Origin: Pseudochrobactrum sp. sp1633
Lineage (GTDB): Bacteria > Pseudomonadota > Alphaproteobacteria > Rhizobiales > Rhizobiaceae
Length of the DNA: 64,000 bases
Assembly: GCF_030376605.1 (NCBI RefSeq)
Contig: NZ_JARRAE010000004.1
Coordinates: forward strand, 186,001 to 250,000
Reading direction: 5' to 3'
Shown here: positions 23,235 through 34,740 of the stretch, piece by piece
Position numbering within the stretch: position 1 is the stretch's first letter
How the letters are laid out: every line of letters starts with the position of its first letter
Position numbers and translations under genes: made by a program
Notes under the pieces: generated by a model
Told to the model about the DNA's origin: nothing
What the model saw: only the letters and a program-made list of their open reading frames with translations
Database searches by the model: none

Positions 23235-26200
23235 TTAAGAACCGAGCGCATCTTCAAGGAAAGCTGCGAGCTGTTCAAGATGCTTGGACATCAAGCCTGT
23301 TGCAGGCGATGCGGCAGCCGGACGGCCGGTATAACGGGCACGCGGATATTTCGCATCAATATGTGCCAGCACCCATTCCAGATAAGGCTCGATGAACGAC
23401 CATGCGCCCATGTTCTTCGGCTCTTCCTGACACCAGACGATTTCTGCACCGCGGAAACGGGACAGTTCGTTGATGAGGGCTTTGGCCGGGAACGGATAGA
23501 GCTGTTCAACACGCAGCAGGTAGACATCGTCGATACCACGCTTTTCGCGCTCTTCGTAAAGGTCATAATAGACTTTACCGGAGCACAGAACCACACGGCG
23601 GATCTTGGCATCTTTTTGCAGCTTGATCGGCTGATCCTTGAGATATTGCGCATCATCCCACAGCAGGCGGTGGAATGTGCTGTCTCCGGACAGTTCGTTC
23701 AGCGAAGAAATCGCACGCTTGTGACGCAGCAGGGACTTCGGTGTCATCATGATCAGCGGCTTACGGAAGTCGCGTTTCATCTGACGACGCAGAATGTGGA
23801 AGTAGTTTGCCGGTGTTGTTACGTTGGCAACCTGCATATTGTCTTCTGCACAAAGCTGCAGGAAGCGTTCGAGACGTGCGGATGAATGCTCAGGACCCTG
23901 ACCTTCATAGCCGTGCGGCAGAAGGCAGACGAGACCGGACATACGCAGCCACTTGCGCTCACCCGAAGAGATGAACTGATCGAACACAACCTGTGCGCCG
24001 TTAGCGAAGTCGCCGAACTGAGCTTCCCAGACGGTCAGTGCGCGTGGCTCTGACAGTGAGTAGCCATATTCGTAACCAAGCACAGCTTCTTCAGAAAGCA
24101 TCGAGTTGATGGCTTCATAGATCGCCTGACCCTTCTGAAGATTATTCAGCGGGATGTAGCGGCTCTGGTTCTGCTGATCGTAAAGAACAGTATGACGCTG
24201 CGAGAAGGTGCCGCGCTCCACGTCCTGACCGGACAGACGGATCGGGTTGCCTTCTGTTACAAGCGAACCGAAAGCCAGCGATTCAGCGGTTGCCCAGTCA
24301 ATGCCTTCGCCGCTGTCAATCATCTTGGAACGATTGTCGAGGAAGCGCTGAACGGTACGGTGTACGTTGAAATCACCTGGAGTTTCAGCAAGTTTCTTGC
24401 CGATTTCCTTGAGGTTTTTCAAAGGTACGCCGGTTTTGCCGCGACGCTGTTCATCGGCATTATCCGCTGTGCGCAGACCTGCCCATGCACCATCAAGCCA
24501 GTCGGCTTTGTTTGGCTTGTAGTTCTGACCGGCTTCGAATTCTGTTTCCAGCTTTTCGCGCCATTCAGCTTTCATCTGGTCGATTTCAGCCTGTGTCAGC
24601 AGACCTTCAGCAATCAGCTTTTCGCTGTAGAGCTGAACAGTGGTCTTGTGCGCACGGATTTCTTTGTACATCAAAGGCTGTGTGAACGCAGGCTCATCGC
24701 CTTCGTTATGACCAAAGCGGCGGTAGCAGAACATGTCCACAACGACCGGCTTATGGAAGGTCTGGCGGAATTCTGTTGCAACTTTGGCAGCAAAAACCAC
24801 AGCTTCCGGATCATCACCATTTACATGGAAGATCGGCGCTTCAATCATCTTGGCCACATCGGAAGGATATGGTGATGAGCGCGAGAAGGAAGGATCGGTG
24901 GTGAAGCCAATCTGGTTATTGATGATGAAATGAACCGTACCGGCAACGCGGTGACCGCGCAGACCCGACAGACCCATACATTCAGCAACAACACCCTGAC
25001 CGGCAAAGGCCGCATCGCCATGCAGCAGCAGCGGCATAACTTTTGCACGCTCGGAAAGCGGTACCATATCGTCACGGGTACGACCGACCAGCAGATCCTG
25101 CTTGGCGCGGGCTTTACCCATAACAACCGGATTAACAATTTCCAGATGTGAAGGATTGGCGGTCAGTGACAAATGCACGGAGTTGCCGTCAAACTCACGG
25201 TCGGAAGACGCACCGAGATGGTATTTAACGTCGCCTGAACCTTCCACATCATCCGGTGCATAGGAACCGCCTTTGAATTCGTGGAAAATAGCGCGGTGCG
25301 GCTTGCCCATAACCTGTGAAAGCACGTTCAGACGGCCACGGTGAGCCATACCGAAAATGATTTCCTTAACGCCCATAGAGCCGCCGCGCTTAACGATCTG
25401 TTCAAGGGCAGGGATCAGGGATTCACCGCCATCGAGACCAAAACGCTTGGTGCCTTTATATTTCACGTCGATGAACTGTTCAAAGCCTTCAGCTTCGATC
25501 AGTTTGGACATGATGGCTTTCTTACCTTCCGGTGTGAAAGCAATATTCTTATTGGCACCTTCAATGCGTTCCTGAATCCAGGCTTTTTCAGCCGGATCAG
25601 AAATATGCATGAATTCAACGCCGAGCGTCGAGCAATAGGTGCGCTTCAGGATATCGAGCATTTCGCGCACGGTCGCATATTCAAGACCAAGCACATTGTC
25701 GATGAAAATCTTGCGATCATAATCTGCAGGGGAGAAACCGTAGTTTTCCGGAGCCAGCTCATTATAGTCGTTCGGCTTTTCGGAAAGGCCGAGCGGATCG
25801 AGATTGGCATGCAGATGGCCGCGCATACGATAAGCGCGGATCATCATGATCGCGCGAACGCTGTCTCGGGCTGCCTGTGTGATTTCTGCTGCAGACAAAA
25901 CAGGTGCGGCAGCCTGAGCTGGTGCTTTTACAGCATCCGGCTTGGCAGATTTGCCTTTTAATTTGTCTGTGATGTGTTTTTCAACTTCGGCCCAGTTCCC
26001 GTCGAGAGCAGAGGTCAGCTCATCGTTCGGCGTAACAGGCCAGTTGTTTCTTTCCCAGGATGCGCCGCGGGCGTTTTCAATCACATCTTTCGGGTTATCG
26101 CCGAGATTTGCGAAAAAATCGCGCCATTCTGCATTGACCGAATTCGGATCGGTTTCATATGCAGCATAGAGCTCTTCAATATAGTCGGCATTGCCGCCAT

Positions 26201-26273
26201 AGAGAAACGAGGTAAGGGCGAAAACGTCATTGGCTTCTTCTTGCCGTGCCATTGTCCTTGCCGGAGTATCCAC
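23235..26273 (-). CDS. sucA: 2-Oxoglutarate dehydrogenase E1 component
   Basis: E1 uses thiamine diphosphate to decarboxylate 2-oxoglutarate and passes succinyl to lipoyl-E2. The protein of about 1,000 residues shows GMAHRGRLNVL, the HLGASSDRE segment, a ThDP-binding GDAAFAGQGVVAECMGL...INNQIGFTT stretch, and a C-terminal pyrimidine-fold domain ending SPATGLMSKH. GTG 26273 is preceded by AAGGAG at good spacing. An internal ATG at 26252, seven codons later, matches the start I recall for Brucella homologues, so the start is open between these two. Confidence 0.96.
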   Translation of the reverse strand: MDTPARTMARQEEANDVFALTSFLYGGNADYIEELYAAYETDPNSVNAEWRDFFANLGDNPKDVIENARGASWERNNWPVTPNDELTSALDGNWAEVEKHITDKLKGKSAKPDAVKAPAQAAAPVLSAAEITQAARDSVRAIMMIRAYRMRGHLHANLDPLGLSEKPNDYNELAPENYGFSPADYDRKIFIDNVLGLEYATVREMLDILKRTYCSTLGVEFMHISDPAEKAWIQERIEGANKNIAFTPEGKKAIMSKLIEAEGFEQFIDVKYKGTKRFGLDGGESLIPALEQIVKRGGSMGVKEIIFGMAHRGRLNVLSQVMGKPHRAIFHEFKGGSYAPDDVEGSGDVKYHLGASSDREFDGNSVHLSLTANPSHLEIVNPVVMGKARAKQDLLVGRTRDDMVPLSERAKVMPLLLHGDAAFAGQGVVAECMGLSGLRGHRVAGTVHFIINNQIGFTTDPSFSRSSPYPSDVAKMIEAPIFHVNGDDPEAVVFAAKVATEFRQTFHKPVVVDMFCYRRFGHNEGDEPAFTQPLMYKEIRAHKTTVQLYSEKLIAEGLLTQAEIDQMKAEWREKLETEFEAGQNYKPNKADWLDGAWAGLRTADNADEQRRGKTGVPLKNLKEIGKKLAETPGDFNVHRTVQRFLDNRSKMIDSGEGIDWATAESLAFGSLVTEGNPIRLSGQDVERGTFSQRHTVLYDQQNQSRYIPLNNLQKGQAIYEAINSMLSEEAVLGYEYGYSLSEPRALTVWEAQFGDFANGAQVVFDQFISSGERKWLRMSGLVCLLPHGYEGQGPEHSSARLERFLQLCAEDNMQVANVTTPANYFHILRRQMKRDFRKPLIMMTPKSLLRHKRAISSLNELSGDSTFHRLLWDDAQYLKDQPIKLQKDAKIRRVVLCSGKVYYDLYEEREKRGIDDVYLLRVEQLYPFPAKALINELSRFRGAEIVWCQEEPKNMGAWSFIEPYLEWVLAHIDAKYPRARYTGRPAAASPATGLMSKHLEQLAAFLEDALGS

Positions 26274-26408
26274 TCCGTCTCCTTATACCGGCCATACCGG
26301 AAAATCTTCCGGTCCCGTTTTAAGTTACTGGTCTGTTGTTTCTGTATTATGAAATAGTGCTTAAGAACTGATTTCCAACAGAAACGGGCATAAGTTTAAT
26401 CTTAGAGT

Positions 26409-26445
26409 GCCCGGTTCGGGGCATGAGCCACGAACCGGGCTTTTT
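26409..26445. repeat. Strong hairpin between sucD and sucA
   Basis: gcccggttcg (26409-26418) pairs with cgaaccgggc (26431-26440), followed on the plus strand by TTTTT. Both neighbouring genes run on the minus strand, where the T-run is absent. A second hairpin (ggcagtc/gactgcc, 26449-26471) follows. Confidence 0.7.
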
Positions 26446-26499
26446 AGAGGCAGTCACACCGGGCGACTGCCAATATTCGTTTCAGTTTTCAGGGCTGAT

Positions 26500-26580
26500 G
26501 CTCTTGAAAACTTCAACCCAAGAGCATTAGCCCTTGAGAACTTCAACCCAAGGGCAATTAGCCCTTGAGAACTTCAATAA
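26500..26580. repeat. Tandem triplication of the sucD 3' end
   Basis: Three near-identical units of 30, 31 and 20 bases (26500-26529, 26530-26560, 26561-26580) lie head to tail. The last is the real coding end of sucD (EVLKG and stop). The two outer units each carry a seven-base stem (gcccttg/caagggc in one, gctcttg/caagagc in the other), so a base change in one arm is matched in the other arm. Confidence 0.85.
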
Positions 26581-27460
26581 GCGTCTTGCCGAGCTGTGCA
26601 GGCGATGGGGAAACGCGGATACCGGCTTCTTCCATAGCTGCAATCTTGTCTTCAGCGCCGCCCTTGCCACCGGAGATAACGGCACCGGCATGACCCATAG
26701 TGCGGCCTTCCGGAGCTGTACGACCGGCGATAAAGCCAACCATTGGTTTTGAACGACCGCGCTTGGCTTCGTCTTTAAGGAACTGTGCTGCTTCTTCTTC
26801 AGCCGAACCACCGATTTCACCGATCATAACGATCGATTTGGTGTCTTCGTCTGCAAGGAACATTTCCAATACGTCGATGAATTCTGTGCCCTTAACCGGA
26901 TCGCCGCCGATACCAACGGCAGTTGTCTGGCCGAGGCCTTCATTGGAGGTCTGGAACACAGCTTCATAGGTCAGTGTACCGGAACGGGAAACAACGCCGA
27001 CCGAACCTTTTTTGAAGATATTGCCTGGCATGATGCCGATTTTGCATTCTTCAGGGGTCAGGATGCCCGGGCAGTTAGGACCAACGAGGCGGGACTTCGA
27101 CTTTTCCAGACGAGCCTTAACGCGAACCATATCGGATACAGGAATGCCTTCAGTGATGCAGATGATCAGCGGGATTTCCGCGTCAATTGCTTCAATGATA
27201 GCAGCAGCTGCACCTGCAGGCGGAACGTAGATTACGGATGCGTCTGCACCGGTTACGTCACGGCCTTCAGCAACACTTGCGAAGATCGGCAGTGTCTGGC
27301 CTTCAGCGCCGGTCCAGTTCTGACCGCCTTTTGAAGGGTGAATACCACCAACCATTTTGGTGTTGTAATAGGCAAGAGCCTGCTCGGTATGGAATGTACC
27401 GGTTTTGCCGGTCAGACCCTGTACGAGAATTTTTGTGTCACGATTGATGAGAATGGACAT
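26558..27460 (-). CDS. sucD: Succinate-CoA ligase, ADP/GDP-forming, alpha subunit
   Basis: SucD binds CoA and carries the phosphohistidine; with SucC it makes ATP or GTP from succinyl-CoA. The CoA-binding Rossmann motif [15 protein letters not shown] is near residue 15, and the active-site histidine motif [16 protein letters not shown] is near residue 245. The 300-residue length is standard. It starts four bases after the sucC stop. Its last codons (EVLKG) are repeated twice downstream in non-coding sequence. Confidence 0.97.
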   Translation of the reverse strand: MSILINRDTKILVQGLTGKTGTFHTEQALAYYNTKMVGGIHPSKGGQNWTGAEGQTLPIFASVAEGRDVTGADASVIYVPPAGAAAAIIEAIDAEIPLIICITEGIPVSDMVRVKARLEKSKSRLVGPNCPGILTPEECKIGIMPGNIFKKGSVGVVSRSGTLTYEAVFQTSNEGLGQTTAVGIGGDPVKGTEFIDVLEMFLADEDTKSIVMIGEIGGSAEEEAAQFLKDEAKRGRSKPMVGFIAGRTAPEGRTMGHAGAVISGGKGGAEDKIAAMEEAGIRVSPSPAQLGKTLIEVLKG

Positions 27461-27464
27461 AAAA

Positions 27465-28661
27465 TCAGTTTCCCTTCACTGCTGCGACAATTTTCTGTGC
27501 CGCATCATCGAGATCGTCGGCGGAAATAACATTCAGGCCGCTTTCATTGATGATCTTCTTGCCAAGCTCAACATTGGTGCCTTCGAGGCGAACAACCAGA
27601 GGAACTTTAAGACCAACTTCTTTAACAGCTGCGATCACGCCTTCAGCAATGATGTCGCATTTCATGATGCCGCCGAAGATGTTGACGAGAATGCCTTCAA
27701 CAGCCGGATCAGCAGTGATGATCTTGAATGCTGCTGTTACTTTTTCTTTGTTCGCGCCGCCGCCAACATCGAGGAAGTTTGCAGGTTCTGCACCATAGAG
27801 CTTGATGATGTCCATCGTCGCCATAGCAAGACCGGCACCATTGACCATGCAGCCGATGTTACCGTCCAGCGCTACATAAGCGAGGTCGTATTTGGACGCT
27901 TCAATTTCTTTTTCGTCTTCTTCGGTGGTGTCGCGCAGTTCAAGAATGTCCGGGTGACGGAACAGCGCGTTGTTGTCGAAGGAAACTTTCGCATCCAGCA
28001 CGCGTACACGACCATTGGTCATGACGATCAGCGGATTGATTTCCAGAAGGCTCATGTCTTTTTCAACAAAAGCTTTGTAGAGGATCGGGAACAGAGCGAT
28101 TGCATCTGCGCGGGCTTCACCTTCAAGCTTCAGCGCATCGGCCAGCTTGGCATTGTCCGCATCGGTTACGCCGGTTTCAGGATCGATCGCAACAGTGATG
28201 ATCTTTTCCGGTGTTTCTTCAGCAACAGCTTCGATGTCCATGCCACCTTCAGTGGAGACAACGAAAGCCGGACGGCCGACAGTGCGGTCGATCAGCATGG
28301 AGAGATACAGTTCGCGCTCGATGTCCGCGCCGTCTTCGATGTAAAGACGGTTGACCTGCTTGCCGGCAGGACCGGTCTGCTTGGTCACCAGAGTGTTGCC
28401 GAGCATTTCTTTTGAAAAGGCAACAACTTCTTCGATCGACTTGGCAAGACGCACGCCGCCTTTGGCATCGGCCGGCAGTTCTTTGAACTTGCCTTTACCG
28501 CGACCACCGGCATGGATCTGGCTCTTAACCACATAAAGCGGGCCCGGAAGGGTCTTTGCCCATTCTTCAGCCTGTTCAGCGGAGTAAACAGCCACACCAT
28601 TGGCAATCGGTGCGCCGTATGTGTGAAGCAGGCGCTTGGCCTGATATTCATGAATATTCAT
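27465..28661 (-). CDS. sucC: Succinate-CoA ligase, ADP-forming, beta subunit
   Basis: SucC supplies the ATP-grasp domain and specificity for succinate. The N-terminal [12 protein letters not shown] is the classical family start. The ATP-grasp region holds [17 protein letters not shown] near residues 45-60, and the C-terminal domain has [17 protein letters not shown] and [10 protein letters not shown]. The 398-residue length is normal. AAGGAC lies upstream of ATG. mdh precedes it by 154 bases on the same strand, with a hairpin between, and sucD follows by four bases. Confidence 0.97.
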   Translation of the reverse strand: MNIHEYQAKRLLHTYGAPIANGVAVYSAEQAEEWAKTLPGPLYVVKSQIHAGGRGKGKFKELPADAKGGVRLAKSIEEVVAFSKEMLGNTLVTKQTGPAGKQVNRLYIEDGADIERELYLSMLIDRTVGRPAFVVSTEGGMDIEAVAEETPEKIITVAIDPETGVTDADNAKLADALKLEGEARADAIALFPILYKAFVEKDMSLLEINPLIVMTNGRVRVLDAKVSFDNNALFRHPDILELRDTTEEDEKEIEASKYDLAYVALDGNIGCMVNGAGLAMATMDIIKLYGAEPANFLDVGGGANKEKVTAAFKIITADPAVEGILVNIFGGIMKCDIIAEGVIAAVKEVGLKVPLVVRLEGTNVELGKKIINESGLNVISADDLDDAAQKIVAAVKGN

Positions 28662-28756
28662 CTGGTTGTCCTTTTTAGGGCACTCCTGAAACCTGGGCTT
28701 TCAATTAATATTGATAGTCAGGCTTCATGATTTTTGTTTGAAGTTCCAGAGAGCAG

Positions 28757-28787
28757 TTCGGGGCCACTTTGGGAAAAGCGCCCCGAA
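28757..28787. repeat. Hairpin between mdh and sucC
   Basis: ttcggggc (28757-28764) pairs with gccccgaa (28780-28787). There is no following T-run on the minus strand. It probably tunes read-through or message stability between mdh and sucCD. Confidence 0.5.
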
Positions 28788-28815
28788 ACATCCCAGAACT
28801 TTAAATTACGGGAGC

Positions 28816-30214
<1,399 letters not shown>

Positions 30215-31399
30215 TCAGGCCGTTGCCTGAACTGTATTTGGTGCTTCGTTTTCAAAGGCTTCAAGATATTCTGCGCTTTGCATTTCAAAAAGACGTGATG
30301 CTGTACGATCAAATTCAAAGGCTTCGGTGCCGCTTGGGGCGCTGTAAATCTTATCCGGCGTTGCGGCAGCAGAAATCACCACGCGCGCACGCTGGTCGTA
30401 GAGCGTATCAACCAGCAGAATAAAACGCTTGGCTTCATTTCTCCTGGCATGATCAAGCACCGGTACATGGTCAATAAACATGGTGCGGAAACGCGCCATG
30501 ATCGCCAGGTAGTCAGCTGCTGCTAATGGTTTTGCGCATAATTCATCAAAAGTAACACGTACCGCATTACCGACAGTACGGCTCAGATGGATGTTACGGC
30601 CTTTAACCTTGATGACCTCTGCTGTTTCACGACCGCCTTCTGTCAGATTATGCCATGCCTCGTCCATTCTGGCATCCGTTTTGAGTCCGAGCGGTGTGAG
30701 ATAGACCGGCTGCCGGTCAAGCTTCTCAAGGCGGAAATCGGTACGGGAATCCAGATTGATTACATCAACACGGGTTTTAAGAATGCTGACAAAAGGCAGG
30801 AACAGCTGACGGTTAAGACCATTCGGATAGAGATTGTCCGGCGCTACATTGGACGTGGCAACCAGCACCACACCGCGCTCGAACAAAGCCGAGAACAAAC
30901 GTGACAGGATCATTGCATCGGCAATATCGGTCACGGTAAACTCATCAAAGCACAGAACCCATGCCTGCTTTTCCAGTGCTTCTGCAACCGGCGGGATGGG
31001 GTCTTCCTGTTTGGTTTCGCCTTTTTTGTAGGCCTGACGATGAGCATGAATGCGCTCATGAACATCGGTCATAAAGTCGTTGAAGTGGGCGCGGCGCTTA
31101 CGCTCAACCGGCAGCAATTCAAAGAACATATCCATCAGCATGGTTTTGCCGCGGCCAACCTCACCATGGATATAGAGACCTTTGACCGGCGCTGTTGCCT
31201 GCTTGGACTTGCCGAACAGCCAGCCCAGCGCACTCGATTTACGGGTGAGACGCTTGTTGCAAATCGCTTCAGTTAGCTGATCAAAGCGCTTCGCCAAAAT
31301 TCTCTGCTGCGGATCAGCTTCAATATCTCCGGCACTTGCCAGAGAATCATAACGCTCAGACACAGACGGATAGGCTTTCAGCGCGTCATCAAAAGACAT
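30215..31399 (-). CDS. zapE: Cell division protein ZapE (AFG1-like ATPase)
   Basis: ZapE is an AAA+-like ATPase linked to Z-ring constriction in E. coli; mitochondrial AFG1 is a relative. Walker A is in LYIHGEVGRGKTMLMD near residues 76-91. Walker B lies in WVLCFDEFTVTDIADAMIL near residue 150, and the sensor-like SNVAPDNLY follows. The 394-residue length is typical of alphaproteobacteria. GAGGGTGAC before ATG supports the start. It sits between mdh and omp19 and appears to have its own transcript. Confidence 0.93.
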   Translation of the reverse strand: MSFDDALKAYPSVSERYDSLASAGDIEADPQQRILAKRFDQLTEAICNKRLTRKSSALGWLFGKSKQATAPVKGLYIHGEVGRGKTMLMDMFFELLPVERKRRAHFNDFMTDVHERIHAHRQAYKKGETKQEDPIPPVAEALEKQAWVLCFDEFTVTDIADAMILSRLFSALFERGVVLVATSNVAPDNLYPNGLNRQLFLPFVSILKTRVDVINLDSRTDFRLEKLDRQPVYLTPLGLKTDARMDEAWHNLTEGGRETAEVIKVKGRNIHLSRTVGNAVRVTFDELCAKPLAAADYLAIMARFRTMFIDHVPVLDHARRNEAKRFILLVDTLYDQRARVVISAAATPDKIYSAPSGTEAFEFDRTASRLFEMQSAEYLEAFENEAPNTVQATA

Positions 31400-31470
31400 G
31401 TCACCCTCGAACAGATGAAAAGCTGCAGAGCGTATCTGCAGCTTTTCTTATCATAAAAGATTTGCCGGTA

Positions 31471-32016
31471 TTAACGGGACAGGCTGAGCGGCTGGCCGCC
31501 GGAAGTCTGACCGTCAAAGCGACCGTCTGCCGATGAATAGAGCGAGGCCACTGTGCCGCCGTTCGCATCATAAAGCATCAATTGCTTACCGTTAACTGCC
31601 CATGAGGACAGGTTTGCCAGTTCGCCCGGGCAGCGCAGAGGTCCCGCGCGGTAACCCTGACCGAATTTGGTCTGCGGGGTGGCTACTTTACAGCTCTGTC
31701 CGGCAAGGGATGCGTTCCACACACCGGCAACTTTACCCGGTGTCAGATCAACAGACGATGCAGGCGGCAGGCTGGCGACCTGTGTATTGCCCTGCGGCTG
31801 TGAATTCATATCATTCGGATTGGCCGGAAACTGTGATGCGTTCACATCATTCAGCGAGCCGGACTGAACCGAGGTTGTCGGCGCAGGACTTAAAGGAGCA
31901 GGGCGCTGCGCCTGCGGGGGAGTGTTGCTGGCCATATTGTCAAAGCGCGAACTCTGGCAGCCTGCGAGAATAGTGGCGGCTGCAAGTCCGAGCAGGCCAA
32001 TCTTAGAAACTCCCAT
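31471..32016 (-). CDS. omp19: Omp19-like outer-membrane lipoprotein, AprI/Inh protease-inhibitor domain
   Basis: Brucella Omp19 is a surface-exposed lipoprotein antigen reported to inhibit host proteases. ATG 32016 is chosen over ATG 32022 because AAGGAG then sits at ideal spacing. The protein (181 aa) starts with a lipoprotein signal ending in lipobox LAGC (C20). A Pro/Ser/Gln-rich linker of about 70 residues follows, then the Inh-type beta-barrel domain starting at AGVWNASL with two cysteines (QSCKV, LRCPG) that likely form the family's disulfide. Similarity to the Brucella protein, as I remember it, is high across the domain. Confidence 0.92.
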   Translation of the reverse strand: MGVSKIGLLGLAAATILAGCQSSRFDNMASNTPPQAQRPAPLSPAPTTSVQSGSLNDVNASQFPANPNDMNSQPQGNTQVASLPPASSVDLTPGKVAGVWNASLAGQSCKVATPQTKFGQGYRAGPLRCPGELANLSSWAVNGKQLMLYDANGGTVASLYSSADGRFDGQTSGGQPLSLSR

Positions 32017-32529
32017 ACCCATCTCCTTAGATGTTGTTTTTCCGATGCGGAATGATGGAAACAGTTCCGGTTACGGGTCAAAATTGAGGCACAATCCGGC
32101 GCAGCTTAGACCATTTTGGTTTCAAAAGGAATCATTGAACAAAAGGGAAGTAGGCAGGACTGTACGATTTCTTTTGCAGACTATGTTTTATCTCTGACCG
32201 GTATTGGCCTTATTGGTTTAAAAACCTGTCTGACAGTAAAATTTGAGCAGATTATGTTTTAAAGAATAAACATATTTTGGCGACAGGCCAAGGTATGATC
32301 TGTTCATCAGGGCAGTTTCGGAACGAAAACACATAAAGGCTTTTCGAATCATCGGCACATATACTGGCAATTTGGGGGAAGTTCCGCCATATAGGCGTAT
32401 GAGCGCATATCCGGAGCACATTGCGAAAAGTATGAAGCGGTTTTCGGAATGTGTTTTAAGGCTGCCTTTATGTCTTAATCGGGCTGTCTTTATAACTTAA
32501 TCGGAATGTATCTTAAAACTGTGAAACCT
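32017..32529. other. About 510-bp divergent intergenic region, omp19/dapF
   Basis: It holds the promoters of omp19 (minus) and dapF (plus). A 22-bp tandem direct repeat lies just before dapF. A 67-codon minus-strand open frame (32218-32421) lacks a ribosome-binding site and was not accepted as a gene. Confidence 0.55.
32461..32504 (+). repeat. 22-bp tandem direct repeat before dapF
   Basis: Two adjacent 22-base units (32461-32482 and 32483-32504) differ at three positions and end in CTTAATCGG. They lie within 30 bases of the likely dapF start. Confidence 0.7.
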
Positions 32530-33426
32530 ATGTCTGTATCTATGCCAGTCAATGCAGCTTTTGCCAAAATGAACGGCCTTGGCAATAAAATCATTGTTGC
32601 GGATATGCGTGGCCGGAATGACCGGATCACGCCTGATGCCGCGCGCGCTCTGAATGCTGACAGCGAGACGGGTTTTGATCAGATCATGGCGATCCATGAT
32701 CCGATAACGGCGGGTACAGATTATTATATCCGCATTATCAATTGCGACGGCAGTGAAGCGCAGGCTTGCGGTAACGGCACACGCTGTGTTGTGCAGGCAC
32801 TTGCTGCAGAAACCGGCAAGTCACAATTCACATTTCAAACACTGGCAGGGCTGCTTCTGGCGGAAGAGCTGCCGGACGGCCAGATCCGCGTGGATATGGG
32901 CAAACCGCATTTTGAATGGCAGGCCATTCCGCTGGCAGAAGAATTTCGTGATACGCGGATGATCGAATTACAGATCGGGCCGATTGATGCACCGGTGCTG
33001 CATTCGCCTTCCGTGGCATCAATGGGTAATCCCCATGCGATTTTCTGGGTTGATCAGGATGTCTGGTCCTATGAGCTGGATAAGTTCGGACCACTTTTGG
33101 AAAATCATCCGATCTTTCCGGAAAAAGCAAATATTTCCATCGCGCAGGTCACGGCACAAGACGAGCTGACCATCCGCACATGGGAGCGCGGCGTTGGCCT
33201 GACGCTGGCCTGCGGTTCTGCCGCCTGTGCTGCCGGGGTATCCGCCGTGCGCACGCGCCGAACCGGACGTAAGGTGACGGTGATTGTTCCGGGCGGACCA
33301 TTGCAGATTGAATGGCGTGATGATGATCATGTTTTAATGACAGGACCGGCTGAATGGGAGTTTTCGGGGCAGTTTGATCCGGCAACAGGTCTTTGGAAAA
33401 AAGACGAAACAGCGGAAGGTGCCTGA
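32530..33426 (+). CDS. dapF: Diaminopimelate epimerase
   Basis: DapF interconverts LL- and meso-diaminopimelate for peptidoglycan and lysine. The two catalytic cysteines are in CGNGTRCV (first) and [12 protein letters not shown] (second). [18 protein letters not shown] is the usual N-terminal motif. The exact start is uncertain: in-frame ATGs at 32506, 32530 and 32542 all lack a clear ribosome-binding site, and 32542 gives the N-terminus closest to homologues. The mtaB start follows two bases after the stop, so the two are co-transcribed. Confidence 0.95.
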   Translation: MSVSMPVNAAFAKMNGLGNKIIVADMRGRNDRITPDAARALNADSETGFDQIMAIHDPITAGTDYYIRIINCDGSEAQACGNGTRCVVQALAAETGKSQFTFQTLAGLLLAEELPDGQIRVDMGKPHFEWQAIPLAEEFRDTRMIELQIGPIDAPVLHSPSVASMGNPHAIFWVDQDVWSYELDKFGPLLENHPIFPEKANISIAQVTAQDELTIRTWERGVGLTLACGSAACAAGVSAVRTRRTGRKVTVIVPGGPLQIEWRDDDHVLMTGPAEWEFSGQFDPATGLWKKDETAEGA

Positions 33427-33428
33427 TT

Positions 33429-34709
33429 ATGGCTGTTGAGGTTGTAACATTCGGCTGCCGGCTGAATACTTATGAATCCGAAGTGATGAAGCGTGAGGCC
33501 GATGAAGCCGGTCTCAATACGCTGGAAAATGGCGCGATCATTTTCAACACCTGCGCGGTAACGGCGGAAGCAGTGCGTCAGGCACGCCAGGCCATTCGTA
33601 AAGCGCGTCGGGATAATCCGGAAGCCCGTATTATTGTAACCGGTTGCGCAGCGCAGACTGGTGCCGATGATTTTGCGGCAATGGACGAGGTTGATCTTGT
33701 TCTCGGCAATGAAGAAAAGCTGAAATCCAATTCCTACCGCATGCTGCCGGACTTTGGAGTGAACCAGTTTGAGAAGGTGCGCGTCAACGACATTATGGAA
33801 GTGCGCGAAACCGCCAGCCATATGGTCGATGCGATTGAAGGCCGAGCGCGTGCTTTTGTGCAGGTGCAGAACGGCTGTGATCACCGCTGCACTTTCTGCA
33901 TTATTCCCTATGGCCGCGGTAATTCCCGATCTGTCCCGATGGGCGGTGTGGTTGAGCAGGTCAAACGACTGGTCGGCAACGGCTATGCGGAAGTGGTGCT
34001 GACCGGCGTGGATATGACCTCCTACGGGCCTGATCTTCCGGGTAATTTACGTCTCGGCAAGTTGGTGAAAACCGTTTTGTCTCAGGTGCCGGATTTGCAG
34101 CGTTTGCGTTTGTCTTCCATCGATTCGATTGAAGCCGATGAAGATCTGATGGATGCGCTGGCCAATGAAAAACGCCTGATGCCGCATCTGCATCTCTCAT
34201 TGCAGTCAGGGGATAATATGATCCTCAAGCGGATGAAGCGCCGACATTTGCGCGATGACTCCATTCGTTTCTGTGAGGATGTACGCAAATTGCGTCCGGA
34301 TGCCGTGTTTGGTGCTGATATTATCGCTGGTTTCCCGACCGAGACGGAAGAGATGTTCCAGAATTCCATCCGTATCGTGGAAGAATGCGGTCTCAGCCAT
34401 TTACATGTTTTCCCTTACAGTCCGCGTGAAGGCACGCCTGCCGCACGCATGCCGCAATTGCGTCGTGAGGTGATTAAAGAGCGTGCTGCCCGTCTGCGTG
34501 TTGCCGGTGACGCGGCTTACCACTTGCATCTGGAAAGCCTCAAAGACACTGTGCAGAATATTCTGGTGGAGCGCGATGGTTTAGGCCGTACTGAAGGCTT
34601 TACGCTGACAGGGCTGGATACACAGGATCTGACAGCAGGACAGATTGTCAGCCGCGTGATCTCCGGTCATGATGGTGACAAGCTGCTGGCTGTTCCGCAA
34701 AATATCTGA
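33429..34709 (+). CDS. mtaB: tRNA (N(6)-L-threonylcarbamoyladenosine(37)-C(2))-methylthiotransferase MtaB
   Basis: MtaB is a radical-SAM enzyme that adds a methylthio group to t6A37 of tRNA. The N-terminal UPF0004 domain opens with TFGCRLN (C10) and carries two more cysteines for the auxiliary cluster. The radical-SAM triad C150-x3-C154-x2-C157 (CDHRCTFC) is present, and a C-terminal TRAM-like segment closes the protein. ATG 33429 follows the dapF stop directly; an upstream in-frame ATG at 33393 would lie inside dapF. The dapF-mtaB-ftsY order is common in rhizobia. Confidence 0.95.
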   Translation: MAVEVVTFGCRLNTYESEVMKREADEAGLNTLENGAIIFNTCAVTAEAVRQARQAIRKARRDNPEARIIVTGCAAQTGADDFAAMDEVDLVLGNEEKLKSNSYRMLPDFGVNQFEKVRVNDIMEVRETASHMVDAIEGRARAFVQVQNGCDHRCTFCIIPYGRGNSRSVPMGGVVEQVKRLVGNGYAEVVLTGVDMTSYGPDLPGNLRLGKLVKTVLSQVPDLQRLRLSSIDSIEADEDLMDALANEKRLMPHLHLSLQSGDNMILKRMKRRHLRDDSIRFCEDVRKLRPDAVFGADIIAGFPTETEEMFQNSIRIVEECGLSHLHVFPYSPREGTPAARMPQLRREVIKERAARLRVAGDAAYHLHLESLKDTVQNILVERDGLGRTEGFTLTGLDTQDLTAGQIVSRVISGHDGDKLLAVPQNI

Positions 34710-34740
34710 TTATCATTCGAAAATAAGAAGCGCTGTATTC

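Noticed and set aside
32218-32421. 67-codon minus-strand frame between omp19 and dapF
   Set aside because: It has no ribosome-binding site, no recognisable motif, and lies in a promoter region.
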